NCBI GenBank assembly: GCA_963763085.1
Contig: CAVXNB010000001.1
Coordinates: 930,001 to 994,000 of the forward strand
DNA: 64,000 bases
Source: CAVXNB01 sp963763085
Lineage (GTDB): Bacteria; Actinomycetota; Acidimicrobiia; Acidimicrobiales; Bog-793
Direction: 5' to 3'
The notes beneath the pieces are model-generated. The model searched no databases. It worked only from the letters and a program-made list of their open reading frames with translations, and was not told the DNA's origin. The position numbers were made by a program, and so were the translations under genes. Of this stretch, positions 16,853 to 25,582 are shown piece by piece (position 1 is the stretch's first letter; the number at the start of each line of letters is the position of its first letter).

Positions 16853-16961
16853 GGGACATGCCCGAGGGGCGTCCCGCGAGCAGTGCGCAAGCCGTGCGCG
16901 AGCAACGCGCGACCGGTGATCGCCGCGGTCGCCCGATCTGGCATTCGAGGCCGAGGTCCCA

Positions 16962-16967
16962 TAGGGT
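16962..16967 (+). promoter_or_regulatory. -10 element for leaderless pgi
   Basis: TAGGGT (actinobacterial TANNNT type) ends 6 bp before the GTG of pgi. Transcription would start at the start codon. No Shine-Dalgarno sequence is present, which agrees with a leaderless mRNA. Confidence 0.4.
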
Positions 16968-16973
16968 CACCTC

Positions 16974-18611
16974 GTGACGCCACTTCGTGAGAGGCCGGCC
17001 TGGAGCGAGCTCCAGGCGCACCACGACGAGATCGCACCACGCCACCTGCGCCAGATCTTCGCCGACGACCCAGCGCGCGGCGAGCGACTGCGCGCCGAGG
17101 CCTGCGGGCTGTATCTCGACTACTCGAAGAACCGGGTCACCGACACCACCCTCGACCTGCTCATCCGTCTGGCGGAGGAGTCCGGACTGCCAGAGCGGCG
17201 CGACGCGATGTTCCGGGGCGAGCACATCAACGTGTCGGAGGACCGCGCCGTACTACATGTCGCCCTTCGGATGCCCGAGCGCGCATCGCTCATCGTCGAC
17301 GGCGTCGACGTCGTGAAAGAGGTGCACGGGGTGTTGGGGCACATGAGTGCGTTTTGCGAACGGGTCCGGAGCGGCGACTGGACGGGCCACACCGGAAAGC
17401 GCATCCGTAACGTCGTGAACGTCGGGATCGGCGGCTCGGACCTCGGGCCCGTCATGGCCTACGAAGCGCTGCGCCACTACTCGAGCCGGGACATGACGTT
17501 CCGCTTCGTGTCCAACGTCGACTCGACCGATTTCGCCGAGGCGACCCGGGACCTCGAGGCGGACGAGACCCTCTTCATCATCTCCTCCAAGACGTTCGGG
17601 ACCCTCGAGACGCTTACGAACGCCCACACGGCCCGCGACTGGGTGCGGTCGAAGCTCGGAGCCGGCGTCGACATCGCCAAGCATTTCGTCGCCGTGTCCA
17701 CCAACGCCGAGCGAGTCGCCGAGTTCGGGATCGACACCGCCAACATGTTCGAATTCTGGGACTGGGTAGGCGGGCGCTACTCGATGGACTCGGCCATCGG
17801 GCTCTCCACGATGCTCGCCATCGGCCCAGAGCACTTCAAGGAGATGCTGGCCGGGTTCCACGATATGGACGAGCACTTCCGCACCGCGCCGCTTCATCAG
17901 AACCTGCCGGTGATCATGGGCCTCCTGGCCGTCTGGTACGTCGACTTCTTCGGCGTCCAGACGATCGGCGTCATGCCCTACGAGCAGTATCTGAAGCGGT
18001 TCCCGGCGTACCTGCAGCAGCTGACGATGGAGTCGAACGGCAAGCACGTCACGCTCGAGGGCGTGGACGTCGACTACGAGACGGGCCCCGTCTACTGGGG
18101 CGAGCCCGGCACGAACGGACAGCACAGCTTCTACCAGCTCATCCACCAAGGGACGAAGCTGATCCCGGTCGACCTGATCGGTTTCGGCAAGAGCCTCAAC
18201 CCGATCGGCGCCCACCACGACATCCTCTCGTCGAACGTCTTCGCCCAGGCACAAGCGCTCGCGTTCGGCAAGACCGAGGCAGAGATTCTGGCCGAGGGCA
18301 CGCTGGAAAAAATCGCCCCGCATCGCGTAATGCAGGGGAACCGCCCGACGAACGTCCTGCTGGCGGAACGGCTGACCCCCCGGGTCCTCGGCACGCTCGT
18401 CGCCCTCTACGAGCACAGCGTGTTCACCCAGGGCACAATCTGGGACATCGACTCGTTCGACCAGTGGGGCGTGGAGCTCGGCAAGGTGCTCGCGGTGCAG
18501 ATACTCCCCGCCCTCGAGGCCTCATCCGAGCCCGAGCTCACATATGACTCGTCCACAAATGCGCTGATCCGGCGCTACCGCGCGCTCAAGGAGGCAAAGA
18601 GTGACCACTGA
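16974..18611 (+). CDS. pgi: Glucose-6-phosphate isomerase
   Basis: This 545-residue cytosolic enzyme interconverts glucose-6-phosphate and fructose-6-phosphate. Both family signatures are intact: NVGIGGSDLGPVMAYEAL with SSKTFGTLETLTNA (phosphate-binding SIS domain), and GQHSFYQLIHQGTKLIPVD with the catalytic residues. Length matches the long bacterial/eukaryotic form. The GTG start has a -10 element directly upstream. It overlaps gnd by 11 bp and begins a plus-strand pentose-phosphate block (pgi-gnd-pgl, then zwf), which suggests joint control of glucose-6-phosphate use. Confidence 0.97.
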   Translation: MTPLRERPAWSELQAHHDEIAPRHLRQIFADDPARGERLRAEACGLYLDYSKNRVTDTTLDLLIRLAEESGLPERRDAMFRGEHINVSEDRAVLHVALRMPERASLIVDGVDVVKEVHGVLGHMSAFCERVRSGDWTGHTGKRIRNVVNVGIGGSDLGPVMAYEALRHYSSRDMTFRFVSNVDSTDFAEATRDLEADETLFIISSKTFGTLETLTNAHTARDWVRSKLGAGVDIAKHFVAVSTNAERVAEFGIDTANMFEFWDWVGGRYSMDSAIGLSTMLAIGPEHFKEMLAGFHDMDEHFRTAPLHQNLPVIMGLLAVWYVDFFGVQTIGVMPYEQYLKRFPAYLQQLTMESNGKHVTLEGVDVDYETGPVYWGEPGTNGQHSFYQLIHQGTKLIPVDLIGFGKSLNPIGAHHDILSSNVFAQAQALAFGKTEAEILAEGTLEKIAPHRVMQGNRPTNVLLAERLTPRVLGTLVALYEHSVFTQGTIWDIDSFDQWGVELGKVLAVQILPALEASSEPELTYDSSTNALIRRYRALKEAKSDH

Positions 18612-19632
18612 GAAACCCATGCAGCTCGGAATGGTCGGGCTCGGCCGGATGGGTGCCAACCTCGTCCGGCGCCTCATGCGCGACGGCCACCGCTGCGTCG
18701 CCTACGACGTGAGCGCGGACGCCGTCAAGGCTCTGGAGGCCGACGGGGCGACCGGTGCCTCGTCGCTGAAGGACTTCGTGCAGAAGCTCGAGACGCCCCG
18801 GGCCGTCTGGCTGATGCTGCCGGCCGCCATCGTCCAGCAGACCCTCGACAAGCTCGTCGGCCTGCTCGAACAAGGTGACATCGTCATCGACGGCGGCAAC
18901 TCCTACTACATCGACGACATCGCGCGGGCGAAGGCGCTGGCGTCCTCGGGCCTCCACTACGTCGACTGCGGCACCTCGGGCGGAGTCTGGGGGCTCGAGC
19001 GCGGCTACTGCCTCATGATCGGCGGCGAGGAGGACGTCGTCGCCCACCTCGACCCGATCTTCAAGACGATCGCTCCGGGCAAGGGGTCAGCCGAGCCGAC
19101 GCCCGGCCGGACGAGGAAGGACGGCACGGCGCCGGACGGATACCTCCGCTGCGGCCCGAACGGCGCCGGCCATTTCGTGAAGATGGTGCACAACGGGATC
19201 GAGTACGGGATGATGGCCGCCATCGCCGAGGGCCTGAGCATCATCAAGAACGCCGACGCCGGCCTCAAGCCTCAGGAGGCCGACGCCGAGACGACCCCGC
19301 TTCGCGATCCAGAGGCCTACCAGTACGAGATCGACGTCGCGGAGGTGGCCGAGGTCTGGCGCCGCGGTTCGGTGGTGGGCTCTTGGCTCGTCGATCTCGT
19401 CGCGGACGCCCTGGCACGCTCGCCGCAGCTCGACGACTTCGCCGGCCGGGTCTCCGACTCGGGCGAAGGTCGGTGGACGGTTCATGCCGCCGTCGACGAG
19501 GGTGTACCGGCACCAGTGATCACGGCCGCGCTCATCGAGCGTTTCGAGTCCCGCGGGCTCGGGCTGTTCACCGACAAGGTGCTCTCGGCGATGCGAAGCG
19601 AATTCGGCGGCCACGTCGAGAAGTCGAGCTAG
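18601..19632 (+). CDS. gnd: 6-phosphogluconate dehydrogenase, decarboxylating, short form
   Basis: This 343-residue enzyme oxidises and decarboxylates 6-phosphogluconate to ribulose-5-phosphate. Motifs are GLGRMGANLVRRLM (Rossmann), IDGGNSYYIDD, DCGTSGGVWGLERGYCLMIGG and the active-site segment FVKMVHNGIEYGMM. It belongs to the short class, about 130 residues shorter than the E. coli form. An aspartate ends the second strand (AYDVSAD, Asp36), which in this family indicates NAD rather than NADP. The GTG start is preceded by AAGGAGG inside the end of pgi, so the two are coupled. Confidence 0.95.
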   Translation: MTTEKPMQLGMVGLGRMGANLVRRLMRDGHRCVAYDVSADAVKALEADGATGASSLKDFVQKLETPRAVWLMLPAAIVQQTLDKLVGLLEQGDIVIDGGNSYYIDDIARAKALASSGLHYVDCGTSGGVWGLERGYCLMIGGEEDVVAHLDPIFKTIAPGKGSAEPTPGRTRKDGTAPDGYLRCGPNGAGHFVKMVHNGIEYGMMAAIAEGLSIIKNADAGLKPQEADAETTPLRDPEAYQYEIDVAEVAEVWRRGSVVGSWLVDLVADALARSPQLDDFAGRVSDSGEGRWTVHAAVDEGVPAPVITAALIERFESRGLGLFTDKVLSAMRSEFGGHVEKSS

Positions 19633-19634
19633 CC

Positions 19635-20303
19635 GTGCACCACGAGCTCGACGTTCTCGACGACGCCGACGAAGTCGCCGTCGCCGGAGCCCGGTTCGTC
19701 GCCGGCCGGGCCGAGATCGCCGTCGCCGACCACGGTGCGTTCACGTTCGCAGTGTCCGGCGGCCACACGCCCTGGGCGATGTTCCGTGAGCTCCGCAAGG
19801 AGGCGGTGGACTGGGACCGCGTCGTCATCTACCAAGTGGACGAACGAATTGCGCCGGCCGGCGACGAGAGCCGGAACCTCACCCACCTCATCGCCGCCCT
19901 CGCCGGGACCGAGGCGACCGTGATCGCAATGCCGGTCGAGAACCCCCTTCTCGAGACCGCTGCCGACGACTACGGGCTGTTGATCCCGGCCCGTTTCGAC
20001 CTCGTCCATCTCGGGCTCGGACCGGACGGCCACACGGCCTCGCTCGTGCCAGGCGACCCGGTGCTGGAGGAAAGGCGCCGTCTCGTGTGGTTGACAGGCC
20101 CGTACCAAGGCACCCGGCGCATGACGCTGACCTACCTGGGCCTCTCGCGCGGGGACGAGTTGATGTGGCTCGTGACCGGCGCCGACAAGAAGGACGCCCT
20201 CGACAAGCTGCTGTCCGGGGACCAGTCCATACCGGCCAGCCACGTCGAAGGTGCACGGCGGTCGTTCGTCATCGCCGACGAGGCGGCGCGAGCAGTCGTC
20301 TGA
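19635..20303 (+). CDS. pgl: 6-phosphogluconolactonase
   Basis: This 222-residue protein is of the DevB/SOL type and hydrolyses 6-phosphogluconolactone between Zwf and Gnd. Motifs are FAVSGGHTPWAMF, YQVDERIAP and HLGLGPDGHTASLVPGDP, all normal for the family. The GTG at 19635 starts 2 bp after the gnd stop; the open frame upstream is antiparallel noise inside gnd. It is the last gene of the pgi-gnd-pgl operon and converges with rpiA, whose stop is 3 bp away. Confidence 0.95.
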   Translation: MHHELDVLDDADEVAVAGARFVAGRAEIAVADHGAFTFAVSGGHTPWAMFRELRKEAVDWDRVVIYQVDERIAPAGDESRNLTHLIAALAGTEATVIAMPVENPLLETAADDYGLLIPARFDLVHLGLGPDGHTASLVPGDPVLEERRRLVWLTGPYQGTRRMTLTYLGLSRGDELMWLVTGADKKDALDKLLSGDQSIPASHVEGARRSFVIADEAARAVV

Positions 20304-20306
20304 GCG

Positions 20307-20951
20307 CTACCGGTCGAGCCGCATCTCCTCAGCCGTCGTGCCGCGACCGATCAGCACCATCGACACCATCCCTGGGGGGAAGAGCCCGTGCTCGACGACG
20401 CCAGGAGTCGCCCCGAGGCGGCGCGCGAGCGCTTCGGGATCGTCCACGGGCCCGCTGAAGTCGGCGATCACGCCCCCGTCGGGGCTCCGAGGCACGTCGC
20501 GCAACGCGACGGGCTCGAGGTGGCGCAACGTCGCGGCGACGCCGAACTCGAGCAGCTCGACGGGCACCGGGGGGTGCAGCCTGGCCACCGGTTTGGTCGA
20601 GTCGCCGATCACCACGAAACGGTCCGCCGCCCCCGCCACGATCTTCTCCCGCGTGTGCGCCCCGCCGCCGCCCTTCACCACCCAACCGTCCGGGGCGATC
20701 TGGTCAGCCCCGTCGATGGCGAGATCGAAACGGTCTGTCGACCCGAACCCCTCGATCGGGATCCCGAGAGCGCGCGCCGCGTCCTCGGTGCGCGGGGACG
20801 TCGCTACGCAGCGGATGCGCAAACGGCGTGCTGCGAGCGCCGGCAACAGGAACGCGACCGTCGTGCCGGTGCCCAGCCCGACCGTCATCCCACTCTCGAC
20901 GAGCTCGGCCGCCGCTTCGGCCGCCGCTTGCTTCTCCTGATCAAGGCCCAT
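20307..20951 (-). CDS. rpiA: Ribose-5-phosphate isomerase A
   Basis: This 214-residue enzyme interconverts ribulose-5-phosphate and ribose-5-phosphate, taking the Gnd product into the non-oxidative branch. Signatures are GLGTGTTVAFLLPAL (phosphate loop), LAIDGADQI (catalytic Asp) and VVKGGGGAHTREKI (catalytic Lys). The ATG at 20951 fits the family N-terminus; the longer open frame is non-coding. It lies on the opposite strand inside the pentose-phosphate block, convergent with pgl and divergent from zwf with a 39-bp gap. Confidence 0.95.
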   Translation of the reverse strand: MGLDQEKQAAAEAAAELVESGMTVGLGTGTTVAFLLPALAARRLRIRCVATSPRTEDAARALGIPIEGFGSTDRFDLAIDGADQIAPDGWVVKGGGGAHTREKIVAGAADRFVVIGDSTKPVARLHPPVPVELLEFGVAATLRHLEPVALRDVPRSPDGGVIADFSGPVDDPEALARRLGATPGVVEHGLFPPGMVSMVLIGRGTTAEEMRLDR

Positions 20952-20990
20952 GACCCGTAGTCTTGCGCGCAGGTGTGATCGACTCAGGCC

Positions 20991-22463
20991 ATGGCGACGA
21001 AGACCCGCACGACAGCGAAGAAGGCGATCTCGGTTGTGAACCGCCCGCCCGATCACATCCTTGTTCTTTTCGGCGCGACCGGAGACCTCGCCAAGCGCAA
21101 GCTCCTGCCCGGGTTGTTCCATCTCGCCAAGGCCGGCCTCCTGCCTCGCCACTACCGGATCATCGGCTCGGCACCCCCGGCCTCCGCTTTGACGGCCGAG
21201 GAATTCAGGGCGCACGCCAAACAGGCCGTGGCGCAGTTCGGGATCGCCAAGCCGACGGGCGCCGACTGGAAAGCATTCGCTGCCAACCTCTCCTTCGGGG
21301 CGGCGGACCGCGATCACCCGGGCGAGCTGGAGAACGCGGTCGCGACGGCCGATAGGGAGCTCGGGACTCACCCACGGCGCCTCTTCCATCTCGCCGTGCC
21401 GCCGCCGGCGTTCCCCTCGGTGATCGGGATGCTCGGCGCGACCGGTCTCTCACGAAACGCTGCCGTGGTGGTCGAAAAGCCCTTCGGCACGGACCTGGCG
21501 TCCGCCCGGGCGCTCAACGACACCATCCACCGGGTGTTCGACGAGTCGCAAGTGTTCCGGATCGACCACTTCCTGGGGAAGGAGTCAGTCGACAACATCC
21601 TCGCGATGCGTTTTGCGAACGGTCTGTTCGAGCCCGTTTGGAACCGCGACCACATCAGCTACGTACTGATCGACGTGCCCGAGACTCTCTCGATCGAGGG
21701 CCGGGCCGCCTTCTACGAGAAGACCGGCGCCTTCCGGGACATGATCGTGACCCACCTGTTCCAGGTCCTCGGCTTCGTCGCCATGGAGCCGCCGATCGCA
21801 CTGAACGCCCGAGCGCTCCGGGACGAGCAGACCAAGGCCTTCGAGGCGATGCTCCCGATCGAACCGGCGCACGTCATCCGCGGCCAGTACGAGGGATACC
21901 GGTCGTCGCCCGGGGTGAGCGCGAGATCGCGTACCGAGACGTTCGTGGCGTTGCGGGCCGAGGTGGACAACTGGCGCTGGGCAGGCGTCCCGTTCTTCCT
22001 GCGGTCCGGCAAGTGCATGCCCGAGAGCCGCCAGATGATCACTCTCGGCTTCAAGGAGCCGACGATGCGGATGTTCGCGCTCGACGCGCTGGGCGAACTG
22101 CATGGCCGGGGCAACGAGCTCGTCATCGACGTCGACGATCCGGGATGGATCAGACTCACGTTCCTCGCCAAGGAGCCAGGTCCCGTGATGCAGCTCGGGC
22201 CGGCGCAGATGAAATTCAGCTACGCCGACTCGTTCCGCTCGAGCCACGGGCTGGCGCCGTATGAGCACCTCCTCCTCGATGCGATGAGGGGTGACCAGTC
22301 CCTGTTCACACGAGCGGACGGCATCGAGCGACTCTGGGAGATCTCGATGCCGCTGCTCGAAAACCCGCCGCGGTTGCAGCCCTACAAGCAGGGATCTTGG
22401 GGGCCACGGTCAATCGACGCGCTGGTGGCCCCCTATCGCTGGTATCTCCCAGACGGTACCTAG
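20991..22463 (+). CDS. zwf: Glucose-6-phosphate dehydrogenase
   Basis: This 490-residue enzyme oxidises glucose-6-phosphate to 6-phosphogluconolactone. The dinucleotide motif LFGATGDLAKRKLLP lies near residues 26-40, and the active-site signature RIDHFLGKE near residues 189-197. The substrate-binding VVEKPFGTDL and the C-terminal domain are complete. Length is normal. No opcA or glk gene accompanies it. A DUF2090 gene and a HAD phosphatase follow on the same strand, with short gaps suggesting one transcript. Confidence 0.97.
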   Translation: MATKTRTTAKKAISVVNRPPDHILVLFGATGDLAKRKLLPGLFHLAKAGLLPRHYRIIGSAPPASALTAEEFRAHAKQAVAQFGIAKPTGADWKAFAANLSFGAADRDHPGELENAVATADRELGTHPRRLFHLAVPPPAFPSVIGMLGATGLSRNAAVVVEKPFGTDLASARALNDTIHRVFDESQVFRIDHFLGKESVDNILAMRFANGLFEPVWNRDHISYVLIDVPETLSIEGRAAFYEKTGAFRDMIVTHLFQVLGFVAMEPPIALNARALRDEQTKAFEAMLPIEPAHVIRGQYEGYRSSPGVSARSRTETFVALRAEVDNWRWAGVPFFLRSGKCMPESRQMITLGFKEPTMRMFALDALGELHGRGNELVIDVDDPGWIRLTFLAKEPGPVMQLGPAQMKFSYADSFRSSHGLAPYEHLLLDAMRGDQSLFTRADGIERLWEISMPLLENPPRLQPYKQGSWGPRSIDALVAPYRWYLPDGT

Positions 22464-22501
22464 CGACCGACCAAAGCTCCGATTCCGACGGGAGAATGTC
22501 C

Positions 22502-23421
22502 ATGGACCTCGGGTACGACAAACCGCTTTACCTGCTCGCGTTCGATCACCGCGGATCGTTCGAGAAGGACCTGTTCCACGCGACCCCGCCGATCTCCGAC
22601 GAGGTGCGCGCCGGCATCAGCGACGCGAAGGCTCTCATCTTCGAAGGCTTCGAGCAGGCGGTCAGTCGCGGCGCCCCCGCAATTGCGCCGGCGTCCTCGT
22701 CGACGAGGAGTTCGGCGCCGCCGTCGCGCGACAGGCGAAGGCAGGTGGCCACGTCCTGGCGATGCCTGCCGAGCGATCCGGCCAGGCCGAGTTCGAGCTC
22801 CAGTACGGCGAGGACTTCGCGAGCCACATCGAGGCCTTCGACCCGACCTTCACCAAGGTCCTGGTTCGCTACAACCCCGAAGGCGACGCAGCGCTCAACG
22901 CCCGCCAGGCGGCGCGGTTGGCGCAGCTGGGCGGCTGGCTGCACGGGCAGGGGCGTCGTTTCCTTTACGAGTTGCTGGTGCCCGCCACGCCCGAACAGCT
23001 CGAGCGGTGCGGCGGCGACCAGGATCGATACGACGACGAGATCCGGCCGGCCCTGGTCGTGGAAGCGATCCGCGCCCAGCAGGAGCAGGGAGTCGAGCCG
23101 GACATCTGGAAGATCGAGGGCCTCGACAGCGCCGCCGACTGCGCCCGCGTCGTCGCACAGGCCCGGGCCGGCGGTCGCGACAAGGTCGTCTGCATCGTGC
23201 TCGGGCGCGGGGTGACCGAGGAGCGCCTGCTGGACTGGTTGCGCATCGCGGCGCCGGTGCCCGGTTTCGACGGCTTCGCCGTGGGTAGAACGATCTGGGA
23301 AGCGGCGCTCCGGGAGTATCTCGCCGGCCGTGCGACCCGCGACCAGACGGCGACGACGATCGCCGATCTCTACCTGGAGAACGTCGATGCCTACGTCGGC
23401 TCGACCCAACCGCAGACCTAG
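22502..23421 (+). CDS. DUF2090 aldolase-like protein, frameshifted
   Basis: This gene is read in two frames. The N-terminal part (LYLLAFDHRGSFEKDLF, from ATG 22502 with GGAG upstream) stays open to about 22674. The rest (AGVLVDEEFGAAVARQAK onward, then HIEAFDPTFTKVLVRYNPEGD, DIWKIEGLD and DGFAVGRTIW) continues in the -1 frame to the stop at 23421. One missing C in the run at 22674-22678 explains the break and would restore GAPRNCAGVLVDE. DUF2090 is a class I aldolase-like TIM barrel, found also as the C-terminal domain of 5-keto-2-deoxygluconokinase fusions in inositol catabolism. Its stop overlaps the ribosome site of the next gene. Confidence 0.85.
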
Positions 23422-23428
23422 GAGCGAC

Positions 23429-24241
23429 ATGGCCCCCTCCCCCATACGCCTCCTTCTCGCCGACGTCGACGGGACGCTCGTCACGGAGGACAAGATCCTC
23501 ACCGAGCGTGCGAAAGCCGCGGTCGCAAAGCTCGGCGAGGCCGGCATCCTCTTCGCGATCACGAGCGGGCGGCCGCCCCGGGGCATGGCGATGCTCGTCG
23601 AGCCTCTGCGGCTCACCACCCCGATCGCCGCCTTCAACGGCGGGCTGTTCGCCCGGCCCGATCTGACCGTCATCTCGCAGAAGGTGATCCCGACCGAGCT
23701 CGTCGAACCAGTCGTGGCCCTGCTGTCGGCCGCCGGCCTCGACGTCTGGCTGTATCGCGGCGCCGAGTGGCTCGTGCGAGACCCGAAGGCTGCCCATGTC
23801 GACCGCGAGGCGTGGACCGTGCAGTTCCCGCCGACGGTGGTGGCGAGCTTCGACGGGATCACGACCGATATCGCGAAGATCGTCGGCGTGAGCGACGACC
23901 ACGACCTCGTCGAGAAGACCGAGGCGGACAGCCAGAAGCAGTTCGGCGACCGCGTCTCGGCGCACCGCTCGCAGCCCTACTACCTCGACGTCACGAACCC
24001 GGACGCGAACAAGGGGGCGGTCGTCGACTACCTGTGCGACACATATTCGATGCCGCACGAGGCCGTCGCGACGATCGGCGACGGCGTGAACGACGTCCTC
24101 ATGTTCAAGAACTCGGGTCTCTCGATCGCGATGGGCAATGCGGACGACGAGGTGAAGCGGGAGGCCGATCGCGTCACCGCCTCGTATGAGGACGAGGGCT
24201 TCGCGAAAGCGGTCGAGGAGTTCATCCTCGGCCAGGGGTAG
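23429..24241 (+). CDS. Cof-type HAD-superfamily phosphatase
   Basis: This 270-residue protein is a HAD hydrolase with a type IIB (Cof) cap. Motif I is LLLADVDGTLVT, motif II FAITSGRPPRG, motif III is a lysine in ANKGAVVDYL and motif IV is TIGDGVNDVLMF. Such enzymes dephosphorylate sugar phosphates and related metabolites. GGAG at 23421-23424 overlaps the stop codon of the DUF2090 gene, so it is translationally coupled to it. Position at the end of the sugar-phosphate block suggests a sugar-phosphate substrate. Confidence 0.9.
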   Translation: MAPSPIRLLLADVDGTLVTEDKILTERAKAAVAKLGEAGILFAITSGRPPRGMAMLVEPLRLTTPIAAFNGGLFARPDLTVISQKVIPTELVEPVVALLSAAGLDVWLYRGAEWLVRDPKAAHVDREAWTVQFPPTVVASFDGITTDIAKIVGVSDDHDLVEKTEADSQKQFGDRVSAHRSQPYYLDVTNPDANKGAVVDYLCDTYSMPHEAVATIGDGVNDVLMFKNSGLSIAMGNADDEVKREADRVTASYEDEGFAKAVEEFILGQG

Positions 24242-24249
24242 GGCTCCCG

Positions 24250-24328
24250 CCGGCGGGCGCAATCCGGGCCGGCGGGCGCAATCCGGGGCTGGCGGGCGGG
24301 ACCCCGGGCCGGCGGGCGCGACCCCGGG
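24250..24328. repeat. Four GC-rich 20-bp tandem repeats between convergent genes
   Basis: Four units begin at 24250, 24269, 24289 and 24309, each close to CCGGCGGGCGCAATCCGGG with changes in the last half. The array fills the gap between the HAD stop and the histidine kinase stop and includes self-complementary stretches (CCCGCCGGCGGG at 24246-24257). It may act as a bidirectional transcription block. No T-tract is present. Confidence 0.7.
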
Positions 24329-25582
24329 CTATGCGGGCCACGACACCTCCAAGCGTGCGCCACCGAGATCGGGTCCGGCGTCGTCGACCCGCCACCTGCC
24401 GCCGGTCGAGCGCACGACCGAGTCGGCGATGGCGAGGCCGAGCCCATGGCCGCCGGCGTGATTGGTGCCGCGCCTGAACCGGTCGAACAGGCGCTCGCGC
24501 TCAGCCGGCGGTATCCCGGGACCCGTGTCTTCCACGGCGAACACGACCCGCGAGCCGACCCGCCCTACTTCGACGCGCACCGCACCCCCCTCGCCGGCGA
24601 ACTTGCAAGCGTTGTCGACCAGCACCGCCGCGAGACGGTCGATCCACTCAGCCGGCGCGACGACGGACGCGGGTGCAGCTCCGAGCCGTTTCATCTGAAG
24701 GTCGAGCGACCTGGCGCTGGCGAGGAGCCCGAAGCGCTCGACGCAGACCTCGGCGATCGTCACGAGGTCGATCGGGTCGGCGCGCGGTGGCGGAGGGGCG
24801 GCGTCGAAACGCGCCAACCAGAGCAGGTCGTCGACGATCCGCTTCAGCCGCTCGCTCTCCCGGGCGATCCGGTCGAGTGCGGCCGGATCCGAGCCGGCGT
24901 CGAGGCCCCGGGCGAGCGACAGCTCGGCCTCGATCACGGTGAGCGGGGTCCGCAGCTCGTGGGACGCGTCGGCCGTGAACTCGAGCTGCCGGCGCCGCGC
25001 GAGCTCGATCGGCCTAGCCGAGCGAAGACCGATGAGCAGCGACGCCAGGAAGATTGCGATGAGGAGCACAGGGGCTGCCGCGAGCTCCGAGATGGTGAGA
25101 ATGCTCTCAACATGGGTCAGCTCTGTAAGGCTCTCGCCGGCAACGAGAAGTCCGCCCCGGTACTTCACAGACAAGAGCCGGTAGTCGGTGCCCGAAAGGC
25201 TCCTCGTAACCGATCCTGCACCCGCCGCGGGCCAGGCCAGCGAAGGCAGCGCCGGCGTGTCGGCGTCTGCCTCCGCGACGAGACCGTGCGGGCGGACCTC
25301 CCAGACGTAGATCGGCTCGCCGTAGATCCCGAGCCCGTAGTGGACTCCGCCGCCCGGCGAGTCCGGTTCCTCGGTGGCGAGCGCGGGCGGGCGCACGCGA
25401 GCCGCGTCGAGCCGGCTCTTGAGCTGACGCTGGACCTGTACCACCAGCCGGTGCGCCACGAACTCGTCCAAGAACGCGACCGACCCCGCGTACACGACGC
25501 TCACCACCAGGGTGGTCACGAGCGCCACCTTGATCGAAGGCGCCAGGCGCTGCCTGACGGGCGCCGGCTGCCGGGACCTCAT
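24329..25582 (-). CDS. Two-component sensor histidine kinase
   Basis: This 417-residue membrane kinase has a first transmembrane helix near residues 17-37, an extracytoplasmic sensor of about 130 residues with no recognised fold, and a second helix near 168-188. The H-box DASHELRTPLTV carries His208. The ATPase core follows with N-box VDNACKF, G1 EDTGPGIP and G2 GGHGLGLAIA. It pairs with the OmpR-family regulator gene that it overlaps by 4 bp. The stimulus is unknown. The 3' end abuts the GC-rich tandem repeats. Confidence 0.93.
   Translation of the reverse strand: MRSRQPAPVRQRLAPSIKVALVTTLVVSVVYAGSVAFLDEFVAHRLVVQVQRQLKSRLDAARVRPPALATEEPDSPGGGVHYGLGIYGEPIYVWEVRPHGLVAEADADTPALPSLAWPAAGAGSVTRSLSGTDYRLLSVKYRGGLLVAGESLTELTHVESILTISELAAAPVLLIAIFLASLLIGLRSARPIELARRRQLEFTADASHELRTPLTVIEAELSLARGLDAGSDPAALDRIARESERLKRIVDDLLWLARFDAAPPPPRADPIDLVTIAEVCVERFGLLASARSLDLQMKRLGAAPASVVAPAEWIDRLAAVLVDNACKFAGEGGAVRVEVGRVGSRVVFAVEDTGPGIPPAERERLFDRFRRGTNHAGGHGLGLAIADSVVRSTGGRWRVDDAGPDLGGARLEVSWPA

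Noticed and set aside
15080..16990. 636-codon plus-strand open frame
   Set aside because: It overlaps the DHA2 pump in another frame and reads as Arg/Pro/His-rich noise.
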